64,000 nt of DNA from Mesorhizobium_K quangtriensis (GTDB lineage Bacteria > Pseudomonadota > Alphaproteobacteria > Rhizobiales > Rhizobiaceae): NCBI RefSeq assembly GCF_040081925.1, contig NZ_JBEBMF010000003.1, forward strand, positions 124,001-188,000. The letters are read 5' to 3'. Under the pieces are notes generated by a model, which saw nothing but the letters and a program-made list of their open reading frames with translations, ran no database searches and was not told the DNA's origin. Position 1 is the first letter of the stretch. Every line of letters begins with the position of its first letter. Positions 16,781 to 24,983 of the stretch are shown here, one piece after another. The position numbers were made by a program, and so were the translations under genes.

Positions 16781-17602
16781 ATGAATGCGGATATGACGCT
16801 CCGGGCCCGGCTCGATGGAGCGATCGCCGTGGACGAGATCGGCATCGAAAGCGGTGGTTACGGCATCTACCGGCTGAGGTGCCTGTACGAGCAGATTTTC
16901 GAGCGCCGTCGGCAAACTCTGAAGGCCGTCGCGATCGCGGGGTCCGTCGCACCCTATCTTGGCGGGGAAGAAGTGCCGGCCAACGTGTTCCGCGAGGCGG
17001 TTGCCGAGGAAGACGCCGGTTTCATTGCGCTGATGAGCCTGGCCATCATGGTCCGAAATCATGGGAACACCGGCCTTGACGCGCAGATGCTGGTCGTCGG
17101 CCTGAACGAAGGCGATGGGAGTTTTGTGGCGGAGCAGGCATCTGAAGCTCTGATCGAGCCGGCCAGGGTCGTGTGTGCGGTGGACGAAACGGCCGTCGCG
17201 ACATCCCGGCTTTCGGGTCTCGCCAGTGAGATACGCAACCAGGGCATGCGGGTGGCCATCGGGGACTTTGGGGCCGGTCGTTGGACGGACGGCCAGATGG
17301 ATTTCCTCGCGCCGGATGTCGTCGTCATCGACGGTGACTGGTTCCGAAAAATCTGCCGCGACCCGGTGACCGTGCGGCTTTTCGATACGGTCGTCGCGCG
17401 CCTGCACGAACGCAAGGCCAAGGTCCTTGTCGGCGGCATCGAGACCGAACAACAACTTGGCGTGGCGATCAGAGCCGGGGCCGATCTGTTCAAAGGCTCG
17501 CATCTGGCGCGGCCGGCGCTCGTCGGTTTTGAACCGGTCGAAACGCTGTCGCTGCGAGACAAGCTCGGCGGTTCCGAAAAGATCGTGCCGCTTTACGGCT
17601 GA
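16781..17602 (+). CDS. Degenerate EAL-domain protein
   Basis: A 273-residue relative of the preceding EAL protein. The fold is recognisable from VAIGDFGAGRW, VVVIDGDWFR, VGGIETEQQLGVAIRAGADL and FKGSHLARP. The EAL motif itself and the NFDPS asparagine segment are missing, and the paired aspartates read GDFGAG. Catalysis is therefore unlikely; it may act as a c-di-GMP binding or partner protein for the active EAL enzyme 2 bp upstream. ATG 16781 is chosen because it follows the upstream stop directly. Confidence 0.75.
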   Translation: MNADMTLRARLDGAIAVDEIGIESGGYGIYRLRCLYEQIFERRRQTLKAVAIAGSVAPYLGGEEVPANVFREAVAEEDAGFIALMSLAIMVRNHGNTGLDAQMLVVGLNEGDGSFVAEQASEALIEPARVVCAVDETAVATSRLSGLASEIRNQGMRVAIGDFGAGRWTDGQMDFLAPDVVVIDGDWFRKICRDPVTVRLFDTVVARLHERKAKVLVGGIETEQQLGVAIRAGADLFKGSHLARPALVGFEPVETLSLRDKLGGSEKIVPLYG

Positions 17603-17697
17603 CCCATCGCATTCGCTGATCGTTCGGTGACGAAAAGTCACTGGAAAGCCCGGGAGGTCTCGGTAACACTCCGGCCCCACGAAGAGGATTCCGCGAG

Positions 17698-18309
17698 ATG
17701 ATCACGATCTACGGCATGACCAACAGCGGCAATTGCTACAAGCCGAGGCTGCTCATGGCGAAACTCGGTCGGCCATTCAGGCATGTCGAGGTGAATTCCG
17801 ACGACCGGGGCACGCGGTCGAAAGAGTTCGCCGCGAAAAACCCGAACGCGATGGTGCCGCTGATGGAGTTCGAGGACGGCAGGCTGCTTGCCGAATCCAA
17901 CGCCATGCTGCTCCATCTGGGGGAGGGGACGCGTTTCATTCCGCAAGATAGCTATGAGAGGGCGCTGGCCTACCAATGGCTGTTCTTCGAGCAGTACAGC
18001 CACGAGCCCTACATAGCCGTGCGCCGCGCACTCCTGACCTTTCCGAACCGCAAGGCCGACGCGACTCCGGAGAGGCTCGAAGCGACGATGGAACGCGGCA
18101 ACAAGGCGCTGCTCGTCATGGAGATGCGCCTGTCGGAAGCGTCGTTCTTCGCAGGAGAGACGTTGAGTGTCGCCGACGTCGCGCTCTATGCCTATACGCA
18201 TGTCGCGGCCGAGGGCGGGTTCGACCTGTCCGCTTATCCGGCCGTTACGGATTGGCTCGGGCGTGTGGAAAGCGACCCTGGCCATGTGCCCATGGACTGG
18301 CTTCCGTAG
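17698..18309 (+). CDS. Glutathione S-transferase family protein
   Basis: A 203-residue protein with an N-terminal thioredoxin-like GST domain (MITIYGMTNSGNCYKPRLLM; cis-proline and gamma-Glu contact in NAMVPLMEFEDGRLLAESNA) and an all-helical C-terminal domain with the N-capping segment FFAGETLSVADVALYAYTH. The catalytic residue may be Ser10 or Cys13 in the SGNCYK segment. The family conjugates or reduces substrates with glutathione in the cytoplasm; the substrate is unknown. It is monocistronic and converges on a cold-shock gene. Confidence 0.9.
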   Translation: MITIYGMTNSGNCYKPRLLMAKLGRPFRHVEVNSDDRGTRSKEFAAKNPNAMVPLMEFEDGRLLAESNAMLLHLGEGTRFIPQDSYERALAYQWLFFEQYSHEPYIAVRRALLTFPNRKADATPERLEATMERGNKALLVMEMRLSEASFFAGETLSVADVALYAYTHVAAEGGFDLSAYPAVTDWLGRVESDPGHVPMDWLP

Positions 18310-18338
18310 CGACACCGAAAGATTGAGCTGAAAAAACA

Positions 18339-18363
18339 AAAGGCGGGGCAAAACCCCGCCTTC
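18339..18363. terminator. Bidirectional intrinsic terminator (GST / cold-shock gene)
   Basis: Perfect stem AAGGCGGGG / CCCCGCCTT with loop CAAAA. On the minus strand it is followed by TTTTGTTTTTT, making it a strong terminator for the cold-shock gene. It also faces the end of the GST gene. Confidence 0.8.
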
Positions 18364-18523
18364 CGATTTCCAAGGTGACCGACCGGAAGCATCCGTGTCC
18401 GAATCTGCAGCAATCTGCTGTTCAGTATTCCAGACCGTTTGCGGCCTCGCGCGCCACTGGCACGGCCGTCAGTACATCCGTGACTTGCCGCGCTCTCCGC
18501 AGAAGCGGGAGCGCGCGGTCAGG

Positions 18524-18736
18524 TCAGCCTGCCTTGGACAGAGATCCAGCGGCGGACTTGCCGGTGCGGCGATCCTGCTCGATCTCGAAATTGATTTTCT
18601 GACCTTCGGTCAGGCTCTGCATTCCAGCGCGCTCGACAGCGGAGATGTGGACGAAAACGTCCGGTCCGCCTGCGTCCGGCTGGATGAACCCGTAACCTTT
18701 GGTGGCGTTGAACCACTTAACGGTTCCAGATGCCAT
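18524..18736 (-). CDS. cspA: Cold-shock protein, CspA family
   Basis: A 70-residue OB-fold RNA chaperone. RNP1 (KGYGFIQP) and RNP2 (DVFVHISAV) are intact. The start MASGTVKWFNATKGYGFI is canonical. It carries the Rhizobiales-style C-terminal extension RRTGKSAAGSLSKAG. The 186 bp between its start and the next gene suggest the long 5' leader typical of csp mRNAs. A second cold-shock gene lies at 22122-22331, and the two share most core residues. Confidence 0.95.
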   Translation of the reverse strand: MASGTVKWFNATKGYGFIQPDAGGPDVFVHISAVERAGMQSLTEGQKINFEIEQDRRTGKSAAGSLSKAG

Positions 18737-18922
18737 GGATATTCCTCGTGTTTGCGACGTTGTAAGCTCTGCGGGGCAACGCCCCGCTGTTCAGTATCGA
18801 ATTTTTGGAGATAGACGTCAGCAAACGCGGTCCGCGTGGCCGCTGGATCGATCGGCCCGAAAATTTCAACACACCGCATATATGCAAGTCTGTATGAAAA
18901 CGCAAGACCTTGTAATGCATTG

Positions 18923-19822
18923 TCATTTTTGCGTGAGGCTTACTCCGTTCATGTCTGCGACAACGTCCGACAGCATTGGCACGAAGTCATCGGCCCTGCC
19001 GGCGCCCGCCGCCAGCGCAAAGGAATTGCGCACAGCTGCGCCAAGCGGATTGGCGGTCTGCGAGGCGTTGGCGAAGGCCGACATGTAGGTCAAATCCTTC
19101 AAGGCATTGGCAATCGTGAAGCGGTGGGCGTTGCGATCGCGTTCCAGGACATATGTGAAAAACGTCTGATAGAAGGGGCAGTCCATACGACCATTGCGGA
19201 TGACGCTGTCGAAGACCTGCGGCGTGAGCCCGGCCTTGGCGCCTAGCGTCAAGGCCTCGGAATAGAGCGCGGCATAGCCAAGTGACACGAAATTATTGAG
19301 CAGTTTCATCGTGTGGCCGCTGCCGACGGGGCCTGTGCGCACGATGCGGCCCGCGAATTTCTCCAGCACGGGACGCACGCGCTCGAACACCGCGTCGTCT
19401 CCGGCGGCCATGACGTCAAGCGTCCCGGCTTCCGCATCCTTGGGCGTGCGCGACAATGGCGTATCGACCAGGGTGACGCCAAGCGGCGCAAGCGCAGCGG
19501 CGAGCTTAACGGTGGATGAGGGATCCGAAGTTGAGCAGTCACAGACGATCAGTTCTTTGCCCGCCGATGAAAGTCCCTCGGGTCCCGTGAGGATAGCCTC
19601 TACCTGCGGGCTGCCTGTCACGCAGAGGACGATGACGTCAGACGCCGCCGCAAGCTCGTGCAGGGTCCTTACCTCGCTCGCCCCGCGCTTTTTCAGATCT
19701 TCGATGGGCTCGCGGTTTCTGTTCGCGATGACGGCCAGCGGATGGCCTTTCTCGACGATGTTTTTGGCCATGCCATGACCCATCAATCCGACGCCAACGA
19801 AACCAACTCTGTCCAGTGCCAT
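18923..19822 (-). CDS. NAD(P)-dependent beta-hydroxyacid dehydrogenase (HIBADH family)
   Basis: A 299-residue enzyme of the 3-hydroxyisobutyrate / 6-phosphogluconate dehydrogenase superfamily. Motifs: Rossmann GFVGVGLMGHGMAKNIVEKG, substrate-site loop DTPLSRTPKDAEAGTLDVMA, and the catalytic lysine segment GPVGSGHTMKLLNNFVSLG. Typical substrates are tartronate semialdehyde, 3-hydroxyisobutyrate or 3-sulfolactate-like acids; the sequence does not decide. ATG 19822 follows AAGGAGG. It is divergent from a small secreted-protein gene. Confidence 0.88.
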   Translation of the reverse strand: MALDRVGFVGVGLMGHGMAKNIVEKGHPLAVIANRNREPIEDLKKRGASEVRTLHELAAASDVIVLCVTGSPQVEAILTGPEGLSSAGKELIVCDCSTSDPSSTVKLAAALAPLGVTLVDTPLSRTPKDAEAGTLDVMAAGDDAVFERVRPVLEKFAGRIVRTGPVGSGHTMKLLNNFVSLGYAALYSEALTLGAKAGLTPQVFDSVIRNGRMDCPFYQTFFTYVLERDRNAHRFTIANALKDLTYMSAFANASQTANPLGAAVRNSFALAAGAGRADDFVPMLSDVVADMNGVSLTQK

Positions 19823-19944
19823 GCTTTCCTCCTTGGAGACGCGCGGGACTGTATGTGCTTTCGACTGCGTCGTCACGCTCTGGACAAGGCAAATGCAAAG
19901 CCTAAGTTCTGTGCCGATGCAGTTGCGGTCCGATGGAGGCGACC

Positions 19945-20268
19945 ATGAAGGCGTTGATACTGGCAGCAGCAGGCCTTGCGCTCCTTGCCACCGAGGCTCA
20001 AGCGATCTCGCGTTACAATTCCACATCCATGAGTTGCGACCGTGTCAAGGCGACGGTTCGCGCCGAAGGCGCTGTAATCCTGCGCTGGCGCAGCAATAGT
20101 GGTGCGCAGCGCTATGGTCGCTTTGTCGCTGACGGGCGCTTCTGTGAAACCAGCACACGGGCCGAGATCAGCTATGTGCCTTCAAAGGACCGCAAGTCCT
20201 GTCCTGTCCGCGAGTGCAAATACTACGATCCCTATGACGACTTCATCTGGCGGCCCGGCTGGCGGTAA
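19945..20268 (+). CDS. Small secreted cysteine-rich hypothetical protein
   Basis: A 107-residue protein with a clear signal peptide (MKALILAAAGLALLATEAQA, cleavage about residue 20). The mature part of about 87 residues contains four cysteines (SCDRVK, RFCETS, SCPVRECKYY), consistent with two disulfides in the periplasm. Similar small proteins with a CDRVKA.V..EGAVILRW pattern occur in rhizobia without known function. ATG 19945 follows GGAGGCGACC; an ATG 12 bp earlier lies within that ribosome-binding site. It converges on ogt with a 3-bp gap. Confidence 0.75.
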   Translation: MKALILAAAGLALLATEAQAISRYNSTSMSCDRVKATVRAEGAVILRWRSNSGAQRYGRFVADGRFCETSTRAEISYVPSKDRKSCPVRECKYYDPYDDFIWRPGWR

Positions 20269-20271
20269 CAT

Positions 20272-20835
20272 TCAGAAGGCGAAGGATTGTTGTGGTGCGG
20301 GCAGAGGGCCGACCGTCACGCGTTCCAGGGCGAGCATCGTCGCCTTCGTGACAGATCCGCCTGGCGCCGAAAAACCGCCGATCTTGCCGCCGGCGGCAAG
20401 AATGCGATGGCAGGGAATGACCAGAGGCACGGGGTTCGCACCGAGCGCCTGTCCCGTCTCGCGGGGCAGTCCCGGATGGCCGGCGCGTGTTGCCAGTTCG
20501 CCGTAAGTGGTCGTTTCGCCAAAACGCAGCTTGCGAGCGGTGTCGTAGATCGCGAGGCGGAAATCGTCGATGCCGGCGAGATCGACCGGGACGGAGGTGA
20601 AGTCTATGTCTTCGCCGAGTGCATAGGCTTTGATGTCGCGAACCAGCGACGCGATCCAATCAGGCGTCTCGCGCGGGTCATCGACGGCAACATCCAGCTT
20701 CTGCAGGCGGCGCTCGACCTGCCCCCTTTCGCTCTGGAAGAGGCAGAGGCGCGTCAAGCCCATCGCGCTCCACGCGATGCCGATGAAGCCAAGCTCAGTC
20801 TCAAACACCAGGGACCCTATTGAAGCATTTCTCAC
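20272..20835 (-). CDS. ogt: Methylated-DNA-[protein]-cysteine S-methyltransferase
   Basis: About 187 residues. The C-terminal domain has the suicide active site VIPCHRILAAGGKIGGFSAPGG and the helix-turn-helix-like segment TTYGELATRAGHPGLPRETGQALG, so it repairs O6-methylguanine and O4-methylthymine by transferring the methyl group to Cys. The N-terminal domain (ETELGFIGIAWSAMGLTRLC) is of the Ogt type. The start is uncertain: GTG 20835, GTG 20808 and TTG 20865 are all in frame and no ATG is available upstream. Confidence 0.88.
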   Translation of the reverse strand: MRNASIGSLVFETELGFIGIAWSAMGLTRLCLFQSERGQVERRLQKLDVAVDDPRETPDWIASLVRDIKAYALGEDIDFTSVPVDLAGIDDFRLAIYDTARKLRFGETTTYGELATRAGHPGLPRETGQALGANPVPLVIPCHRILAAGGKIGGFSAPGGSVTKATMLALERVTVGPLPAPQQSFAF

Positions 20836-20986
20836 GGCCGGCGCCCTCGAACAAACAAGGAACAATGTCTCACAGATGAGGCCTCTTCACCACCCGAAAC
20901 ATGCTGGCACCTGCGGGTTGCTCCCTATCGCGGCGTGGTGTAAGCCCAAGACGGGCGGGCCACGAAACGAACAAGAGCGATCCCAG

Positions 20987-21781
20987 TTGCCGACAGCGAA
21001 AAGCGGCTTTGTGACCGGACTGGTGCTTTGCGCCGGATTGCTTGCCGGGTGTACCACGACCCGACTGCAGCCGCCGGAACCCGAAGGCGTCATAACGCCG
21101 CTGTCGGACCCCAAGGTTTTCACATCCGAAACCTCAGCCAAGAGCGAATACGGGATCGTGCTGCCCGAGAGCGTGGCGGTCCTGCCGAGTTCCTATGCTG
21201 GATCGACGAGCGGCGCGCCTGTCCAGCTTGCATCACTGCCGCAAGCTGAAATGCCGGGCGGTGCGCCCGACACGGAGTTTCCGGCTCATCGTTTCCCCAA
21301 TGATAATCCCGCCCGCGATGTATTCCCCGAAGCGCCCGAGCCGAGCACGCCGGACGAGCCCGCGGGCGACATCGTCTGGGCGCCGGAAGGCACGCCGCGC
21401 GGCGATGTGGACCGGCTGATTGCCAAATACGCGGCGCACTATGAGGTGCCGGAAAGCCTTGTGCGGCGAGTCGTCAAGCGCGAGAGCAATTTCAATCCCG
21501 CCGCTCGCAACGGGCCTTATTGGGGACTGATGCAGATCCTGCCGGCGACGGCCAAGGGCATGGGCTATGCCGGGACGGCGAATGGACTGCTGGATGCCGA
21601 GACCAACCTGAAATACGCGGTGAAGTACCTGCGCGGCGCGTGGCTGGTTGCCGACGGCAACCATGACCAGGCTGTGCGGTTCTATGCGCGCGGCTATTAT
21701 TACGACGCCAAGCGCCTCGGTCTGCTCGAGGAAACCGGCCTCGGCCGCGATCGCAAGCGCAAGCGCGGCACCAGCGCCTAG
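20987..21781 (+). CDS. Lytic transglycosylase lipoprotein (SLT domain)
   Basis: A predicted lipoprotein of 264 residues. A short signal sequence ends in the lipobox LLAGC at residues 18-22. A proline-rich linker follows to about residue 140, then an SLT lysozyme-like domain. The catalytic glutamate lies in RRVVKRESNFNPAARN and the downstream GLMQILPATAKGMGY and TNLKYAVKYLRGAW are standard. It would cleave peptidoglycan at the periplasmic side. I chose TTG 20987 because it places the lipobox at the right distance; an ATG at 20879 would give a 59-residue signal region. It overlaps the convergent downstream gene by four bases. Confidence 0.82.
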   Translation: MPTAKSGFVTGLVLCAGLLAGCTTTRLQPPEPEGVITPLSDPKVFTSETSAKSEYGIVLPESVAVLPSSYAGSTSGAPVQLASLPQAEMPGGAPDTEFPAHRFPNDNPARDVFPEAPEPSTPDEPAGDIVWAPEGTPRGDVDRLIAKYAAHYEVPESLVRRVVKRESNFNPAARNGPYWGLMQILPATAKGMGYAGTANGLLDAETNLKYAVKYLRGAWLVADGNHDQAVRFYARGYYYDAKRLGLLEETGLGRDRKRKRGTSA

Positions 21782-22002
21782 CTCTTTTTCCGCGCGGTTT
21801 TCTTCGCTGGCTTGACTTCGACCGGCGGAGCCTCGGCCTCCTGCTTTAGCCTGAGTTCACGCAGGCGCGCCGTCTTTGCTTCGCGCTGCTTGGTTTCCGC
21901 ATCAAGGATTGAGCGGGCGACGCTGGTGGTCGTGTTCGCCTTGGAATCCTGTTTCGAGGGGACGGGCGCGAAGATGCGCCGTGCTTCCGTGGAACTGGCC
22001 AT
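21778..22002 (-). CDS. Small basic hypothetical protein
   Basis: A 74-residue, Lys/Arg/Ala-rich soluble protein starting MASSTEARRIFAPVPSKQDS and ending in a lysine-rich tail (VEVKPAKKTARKKS). The middle is a predicted amphipathic helix (DAETKQREAKTARLRELRLK). No recognised domain. The start is supported by CAGGAGG eight bases upstream. The basic tail would fit nucleic-acid or ribosome association, but that is only inference. It is separated from the upstream cold-shock gene by a terminator. Confidence 0.7.
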   Translation of the reverse strand: MASSTEARRIFAPVPSKQDSKANTTTSVARSILDAETKQREAKTARLRELRLKQEAEAPPVEVKPAKKTARKKS

Positions 22003-22036
22003 GCGTTCCTCCTGAACGTGAGAGGGGCTGGAAATG

Positions 22037-22062
22037 AAAAAGGCCGGGCGAACTGCCCGACC
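22037..22062 (-). terminator. Intrinsic terminator of the second cold-shock gene
   Basis: On the minus strand: stem GGTCGGGC / GCCCGGCC with one T-G pair, loop AGTTC, then TTTTT. It lies 60 bp after the cold-shock stop and upstream of the 74-residue gene. Confidence 0.75.
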
Positions 22063-22121
22063 TCCGTCAGCAATCCAGTCCCGCGCCAGTACATCCGTGG
22101 TCGCGGGACCGAAAAGCAAAA

Positions 22122-22331
22122 TCATGCGGCCTGCAGGTTCTCGGCCGCGCTCTTGCCGGAGCGCTTGTCCTGCACAACCTCGAAGGAGAGCTTCTGGCCC
22201 TCGACGATGGAGCGCATGCCGGCGCGCTCGACAGCGGAGATGTGGACGAAAACGTCCGAACCGCCATTGTCAGGCTGAATGAAGCCGAAGCCTTTGGTGG
22301 TGTTGAAGAATTTTACGACGCCTGTGTTCAT
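22122..22331 (-). CDS. Cold-shock protein, CspA family (second copy)
   Basis: A 69-residue OB-fold RNA-binding protein with intact RNP1 (KGFGFIQP) and RNP2 (DVFVHISAV). It starts MNTGVVKFFNTTKGFGFI. It differs from the copy at 18524-18736 mainly in the loop VVQDKRSGKSAAENLQAA. The 267 bp upstream contain no gene and probably include a long 5' leader. The two csp genes lie on the same strand 3.4 kb apart but are not adjacent, so they are probably regulated separately. Confidence 0.95.
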   Translation of the reverse strand: MNTGVVKFFNTTKGFGFIQPDNGGSDVFVHISAVERAGMRSIVEGQKLSFEVVQDKRSGKSAAENLQAA

Positions 22332-22598
22332 GACGATTTCCTTTCAATCGCGCAAAATTTCTGCCCGCGCCGCTACATGCGGCAAGGTACAGGTCAGATC
22401 GATTTTGAGAGGAGAAGATCGCCAGAGCGCGCTGTTTTTGCGCAGCAACAAAGTTCGACAAGCAAGACCGATGCGCGACATATAGAGGTTCTTGATGTCT
22501 TTATCAAGGCGCGGCCGCCCGGACGGTGACATTGCCATCTGACCACCATAGTTGCGATGAAATGCTGGCGGCGGCGGTGAGCGCGGGACGGTCGGACC

Positions 22599-23702
22599 AT
22601 GGCAAGCGACACGATTGCGGACGGGCAGGCGGAACGGGCGCCGCCCAAGACGGGGCCGAAGGCCAGGGACAACACCGCGCTGCCTGCCCACAAGCACGAA
22701 CCCGGCTGCGTGCCGCTGGGCGAGGCGACGTTTCGTCAGCAGCTTTCGATGATGTGGCGCGCCTTCCTCGGCTCGCCCCTGCGCGGCCTGCTGTTCTGGG
22801 TCTCGTTCGGCATCTTCGCGCTGATCGTGGCGACCGCCTTCGGGCAGGTTCTGCTCAACAGCTGGAACGCGCCGTTCTACGACGCCATCGAGAAGAAGAA
22901 CGTGCCTGAGTTCCTGCACCAGCTCGTGGTCTTCGCCTGGATCGCCGGCGGGCTGCTGGTGCTGAATGTCGCGCAGGGCTGGCTGAACCGCTACCTGCAC
23001 ATCAAGCTGCGCGAAGGGCTGGTGATCGACCTGCTCGGACACTGGCTCGCGCCGGGCAGGGCGCTCAGGCTGCAGCAGTCCGCCGACCTCGGCATCGGCT
23101 TCGTGCAGGCGGGCGTGCTGCTGGTCAGCTTCATCGGCGTGCTGTGGGCGATCTCGGAAGGGTTCGTGTTCCACTATGGCGCGTATTCCTTCGCGATTCC
23201 CGGCTACATGGTGTGGGCGGCGCTTGCCTATGCGGGCGTGGCGTCCGGCCTTTCCTGGCTGCTGGCGCGGCCGCTGGTGAAGCTCAACGCCGACCACTAT
23301 GCTCGCGAGGCGGAGCTGCGCGTCTCGCTGGTCGAGGCAAGCCGCACGATCGAGCAGATCACCGTGGCGCAGGGCGAGGCGGCGACGCGGGCGGCATTCG
23401 AGCGGAAGCTTGCGGCGGCTCTGCTGACGGTGCGCCAGATCATGACGGCGGCGATCCGCCTGCTCTGGTTCACGGCGGGCTACGGCTGGGTGACGGTGGT
23501 CGCGCCGATCGTCATCGCCTCGCCGGTCTATTTCATGGGCGACCTCACCTTCGGCGGGCTGATGATGGCGGCGGCGGCCTTCACGCAGGTGCATTCCTCG
23601 CTGCGCTGGTTCGTTGACAACATCGGGGCGATTGCCGACTGGCGCGCCACCCTGCTGCGCGTCGCGTCGTTCCGGCTGGCGCTGATCCGGGTGGGAGCGT
23701 AG
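22599..23702 (+). CDS. Truncated ABC transporter, YddA/SbmA-like membrane domain without ATPase
   Basis: A 367-residue protein that is only the transmembrane half of an ABC_membrane_2 transporter (YddA/BclA/peroxisomal type, normally about 600 residues with a C-terminal ATPase). Segments such as LLFWVSFGIFALIVATAFGQ, FYDAIEKKN and LLVSFIGVLWAISEGFVF are typical. After DNIGAIADWRATLLRVASFR it stops at IRVGA, where the linker to the nucleotide-binding domain should begin. The segment GRALRLQQSADLGIG also appears to lack about 25-30 residues (normally EIGxNPDQR..EDARHLTE). No ATPase motif follows; a dispersed repeat begins at once. It is probably a decayed gene, or an energy-independent SbmA-like importer. 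Confidence 0.7.
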   Translation: MASDTIADGQAERAPPKTGPKARDNTALPAHKHEPGCVPLGEATFRQQLSMMWRAFLGSPLRGLLFWVSFGIFALIVATAFGQVLLNSWNAPFYDAIEKKNVPEFLHQLVVFAWIAGGLLVLNVAQGWLNRYLHIKLREGLVIDLLGHWLAPGRALRLQQSADLGIGFVQAGVLLVSFIGVLWAISEGFVFHYGAYSFAIPGYMVWAALAYAGVASGLSWLLARPLVKLNADHYAREAELRVSLVEASRTIEQITVAQGEAATRAAFERKLAAALLTVRQIMTAAIRLLWFTAGYGWVTVVAPIVIASPVYFMGDLTFGGLMMAAAAFTQVHSSLRWFVDNIGAIADWRATLLRVASFRLALIRVGA

Positions 23703-23708
23703 GGGGGG

Positions 23709-23935
23709 CGGGATTTCCTCTCCCCCGCGCAGCGTGGGAGAGGTGTCCGCGAAGCGGACGGAGAGGGGGTCTTTGGCGGCATCTGCCGTTGCGGCTTTAA
23801 AGCGGGCCGTGCTCCCGCTATCCGTCTCGGTCCTGCGGACCGATCCACCTTGCCGGCGGGACAGCGCCCCCCTCCGTACTGCCGGACATCTCCCCCTCAA
23901 AGGTGGGAGATTACGCTAGCGAGACGACCTTCGCC
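23709..23935. repeat. Dispersed intergenic palindromic repeat cluster (RIME-like)
   Basis: Several stem-forming units in a row: CCTCTCCC / GGGAGAGG (23717-23724 with 23736-23743), TCCGC-GAA-GCGGA directly after, and an end unit with GCCGGACATCTCCCCCTC and GGTGGGAGATTACG. These are the style of palindromic repeats scattered between genes in Mesorhizobium and other Rhizobiales. The unit starts within 10 bp of the truncated transporter stop. Confidence 0.6.
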
Positions 23936-23992
23936 AACCTCAGGCGTTTGAACGCTGCCTCTCAGCTACACCTAAACCTTGCTGCGACTCCC

Positions 23993-24670
23993 TCACTCCC
24001 CCAGCCCCGCCAGCCCCTTCCCGAACACACTCACCCCGAGGATGGCGAACACCACCATCAGGATGACGTTGTTGTTGCGCAGCAGGAAGGTTTTCAGGCT
24101 CTGGAGGCGGGCGGCCATGCCGTCGCCGCCGGCAGCGTGGGCGATGGCGAGCGCGATGACGGGGGCGGAGGCGAGCAGCACGAAGATGACGGCGACCGTG
24201 GCGATCTGGCCAGACGTCAGCGGCAGGTAGCCGAGCGAGGTCATGCCGGCCAGCACCAGCGCGATGATCTTGGGGTTGGCGACGGAGAGCATGCCGCCCA
24301 GCATGAACGCGCGCGCCGGCGCGGCCTCGCCGAAGGAGGCCAGCCATTTGGGCGTTGGCGGCTCTTCGTCGCCGCGCGGCCGCGTGGTCCACAGGCGCAA
24401 CGCCGCCCAGAACAGGAGCAGGCCGAGCGCCATCTGCAGCCACGGGATGAAGGGGGAGGCGGTGCGGCCGCCTTCGCTCGCCATCTCGATGAGGATGATC
24501 GCGACCGCCGTCACCGCGGCCAGCGCGACCAGCCAGCCGGCCAGCAAGGCAGGGCCGGCGGCGCGCGCATTGGGTCCGCCGAGGACGAGCACCATGCCGA
24601 TGATCTGAAGCGGCGTCAGCGCGATCGCCAGAATGACCGGCAGCATGTCGCCGATTGCCTGTGCCAGCAT
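23993..24670 (-). CDS. GAP-family (Sap/LysE-like) membrane protein
   Basis: A 225-residue inner-membrane protein with about six hydrophobic helices, starting MLAQAIGDMLPVILAIALTP. The motifs PLQIIGMVLVLGG, SVANPKIIALVLAG and the overall length match the GAP/Sap family of the LysE superfamily, a group of small-molecule exporters (in mycobacteria a glycopeptidolipid-addressing protein). The substrate is unknown. It is flanked on both sides by dispersed repeats, so it is transcriptionally isolated. Confidence 0.75.
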   Translation of the reverse strand: MLAQAIGDMLPVILAIALTPLQIIGMVLVLGGPNARAAGPALLAGWLVALAAVTAVAIILIEMASEGGRTASPFIPWLQMALGLLLFWAALRLWTTRPRGDEEPPTPKWLASFGEAAPARAFMLGGMLSVANPKIIALVLAGMTSLGYLPLTSGQIATVAVIFVLLASAPVIALAIAHAAGGDGMAARLQSLKTFLLRNNNVILMVVFAILGVSVFGKGLAGLGE

Positions 24671-24983
24671 GGCGTTTCCCCCTCAATTGGGGGCGATTGT
24701 GGGTCCGGCGGGGCGGGAGAGTCAATCGCGGGGAACTTCCTTCTCCGCTTGAGGGAGAAGGTGGATCGGCGCGTTCAGCGCCGGGACGATGAGGGGTGAC
24801 GTCAGCGTCCGGGCGCCCCTCATCCGACCTCGCTGCGCTCAGCCACCTTCTCCCTCAAGGGAAGAAGGGAGGGCGTCCGCGCGGTGCTGCCGTCCAGGTA
24901 AAGTTGCCTCCGGGGCGAGAAGGCACTAGGCAGGGCACAACACGAATGGCCGACGCAAAAGGCCCAACCAAAAAAGGATCGGG
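24671..24983. other. 313-bp gap, mostly an inverted repeat element
   Basis: No gene is seen. The centre is the palindromic element described at 24739-24868. The last 100 bp carry the ribosome-binding site (AAAGGATCGGG) and presumably the promoter of the 57-residue gene. Confidence 0.6.
24739..24868. repeat. Long inverted repeat (130 bp, 26-bp arms)
   Basis: Left arm 24739-24764 and right arm 24843-24868 are reverse complements with two mismatches in 26 bases (core CTTGAGGGAGAAGGTGG / CCACCTTCTCCCTCAAG). An inner stem pairs ATGAGGGG with CCCCTCAT. It has no coding content and is typical of dispersed Rhizobiales palindromic elements. Confidence 0.8.

Noticed and set aside
18488..18512. GC-rich hairpin just after the cold-shock stop as terminator
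   Set aside because: The stem has a bulge and no T-run follows. The strong hairpin at 18339-18363 is the better terminator.
23709..24868. Possible CRISPR array
   Set aside because: The repeats are palindromic elements without regular spacing or unique spacers, and no cas gene is near.
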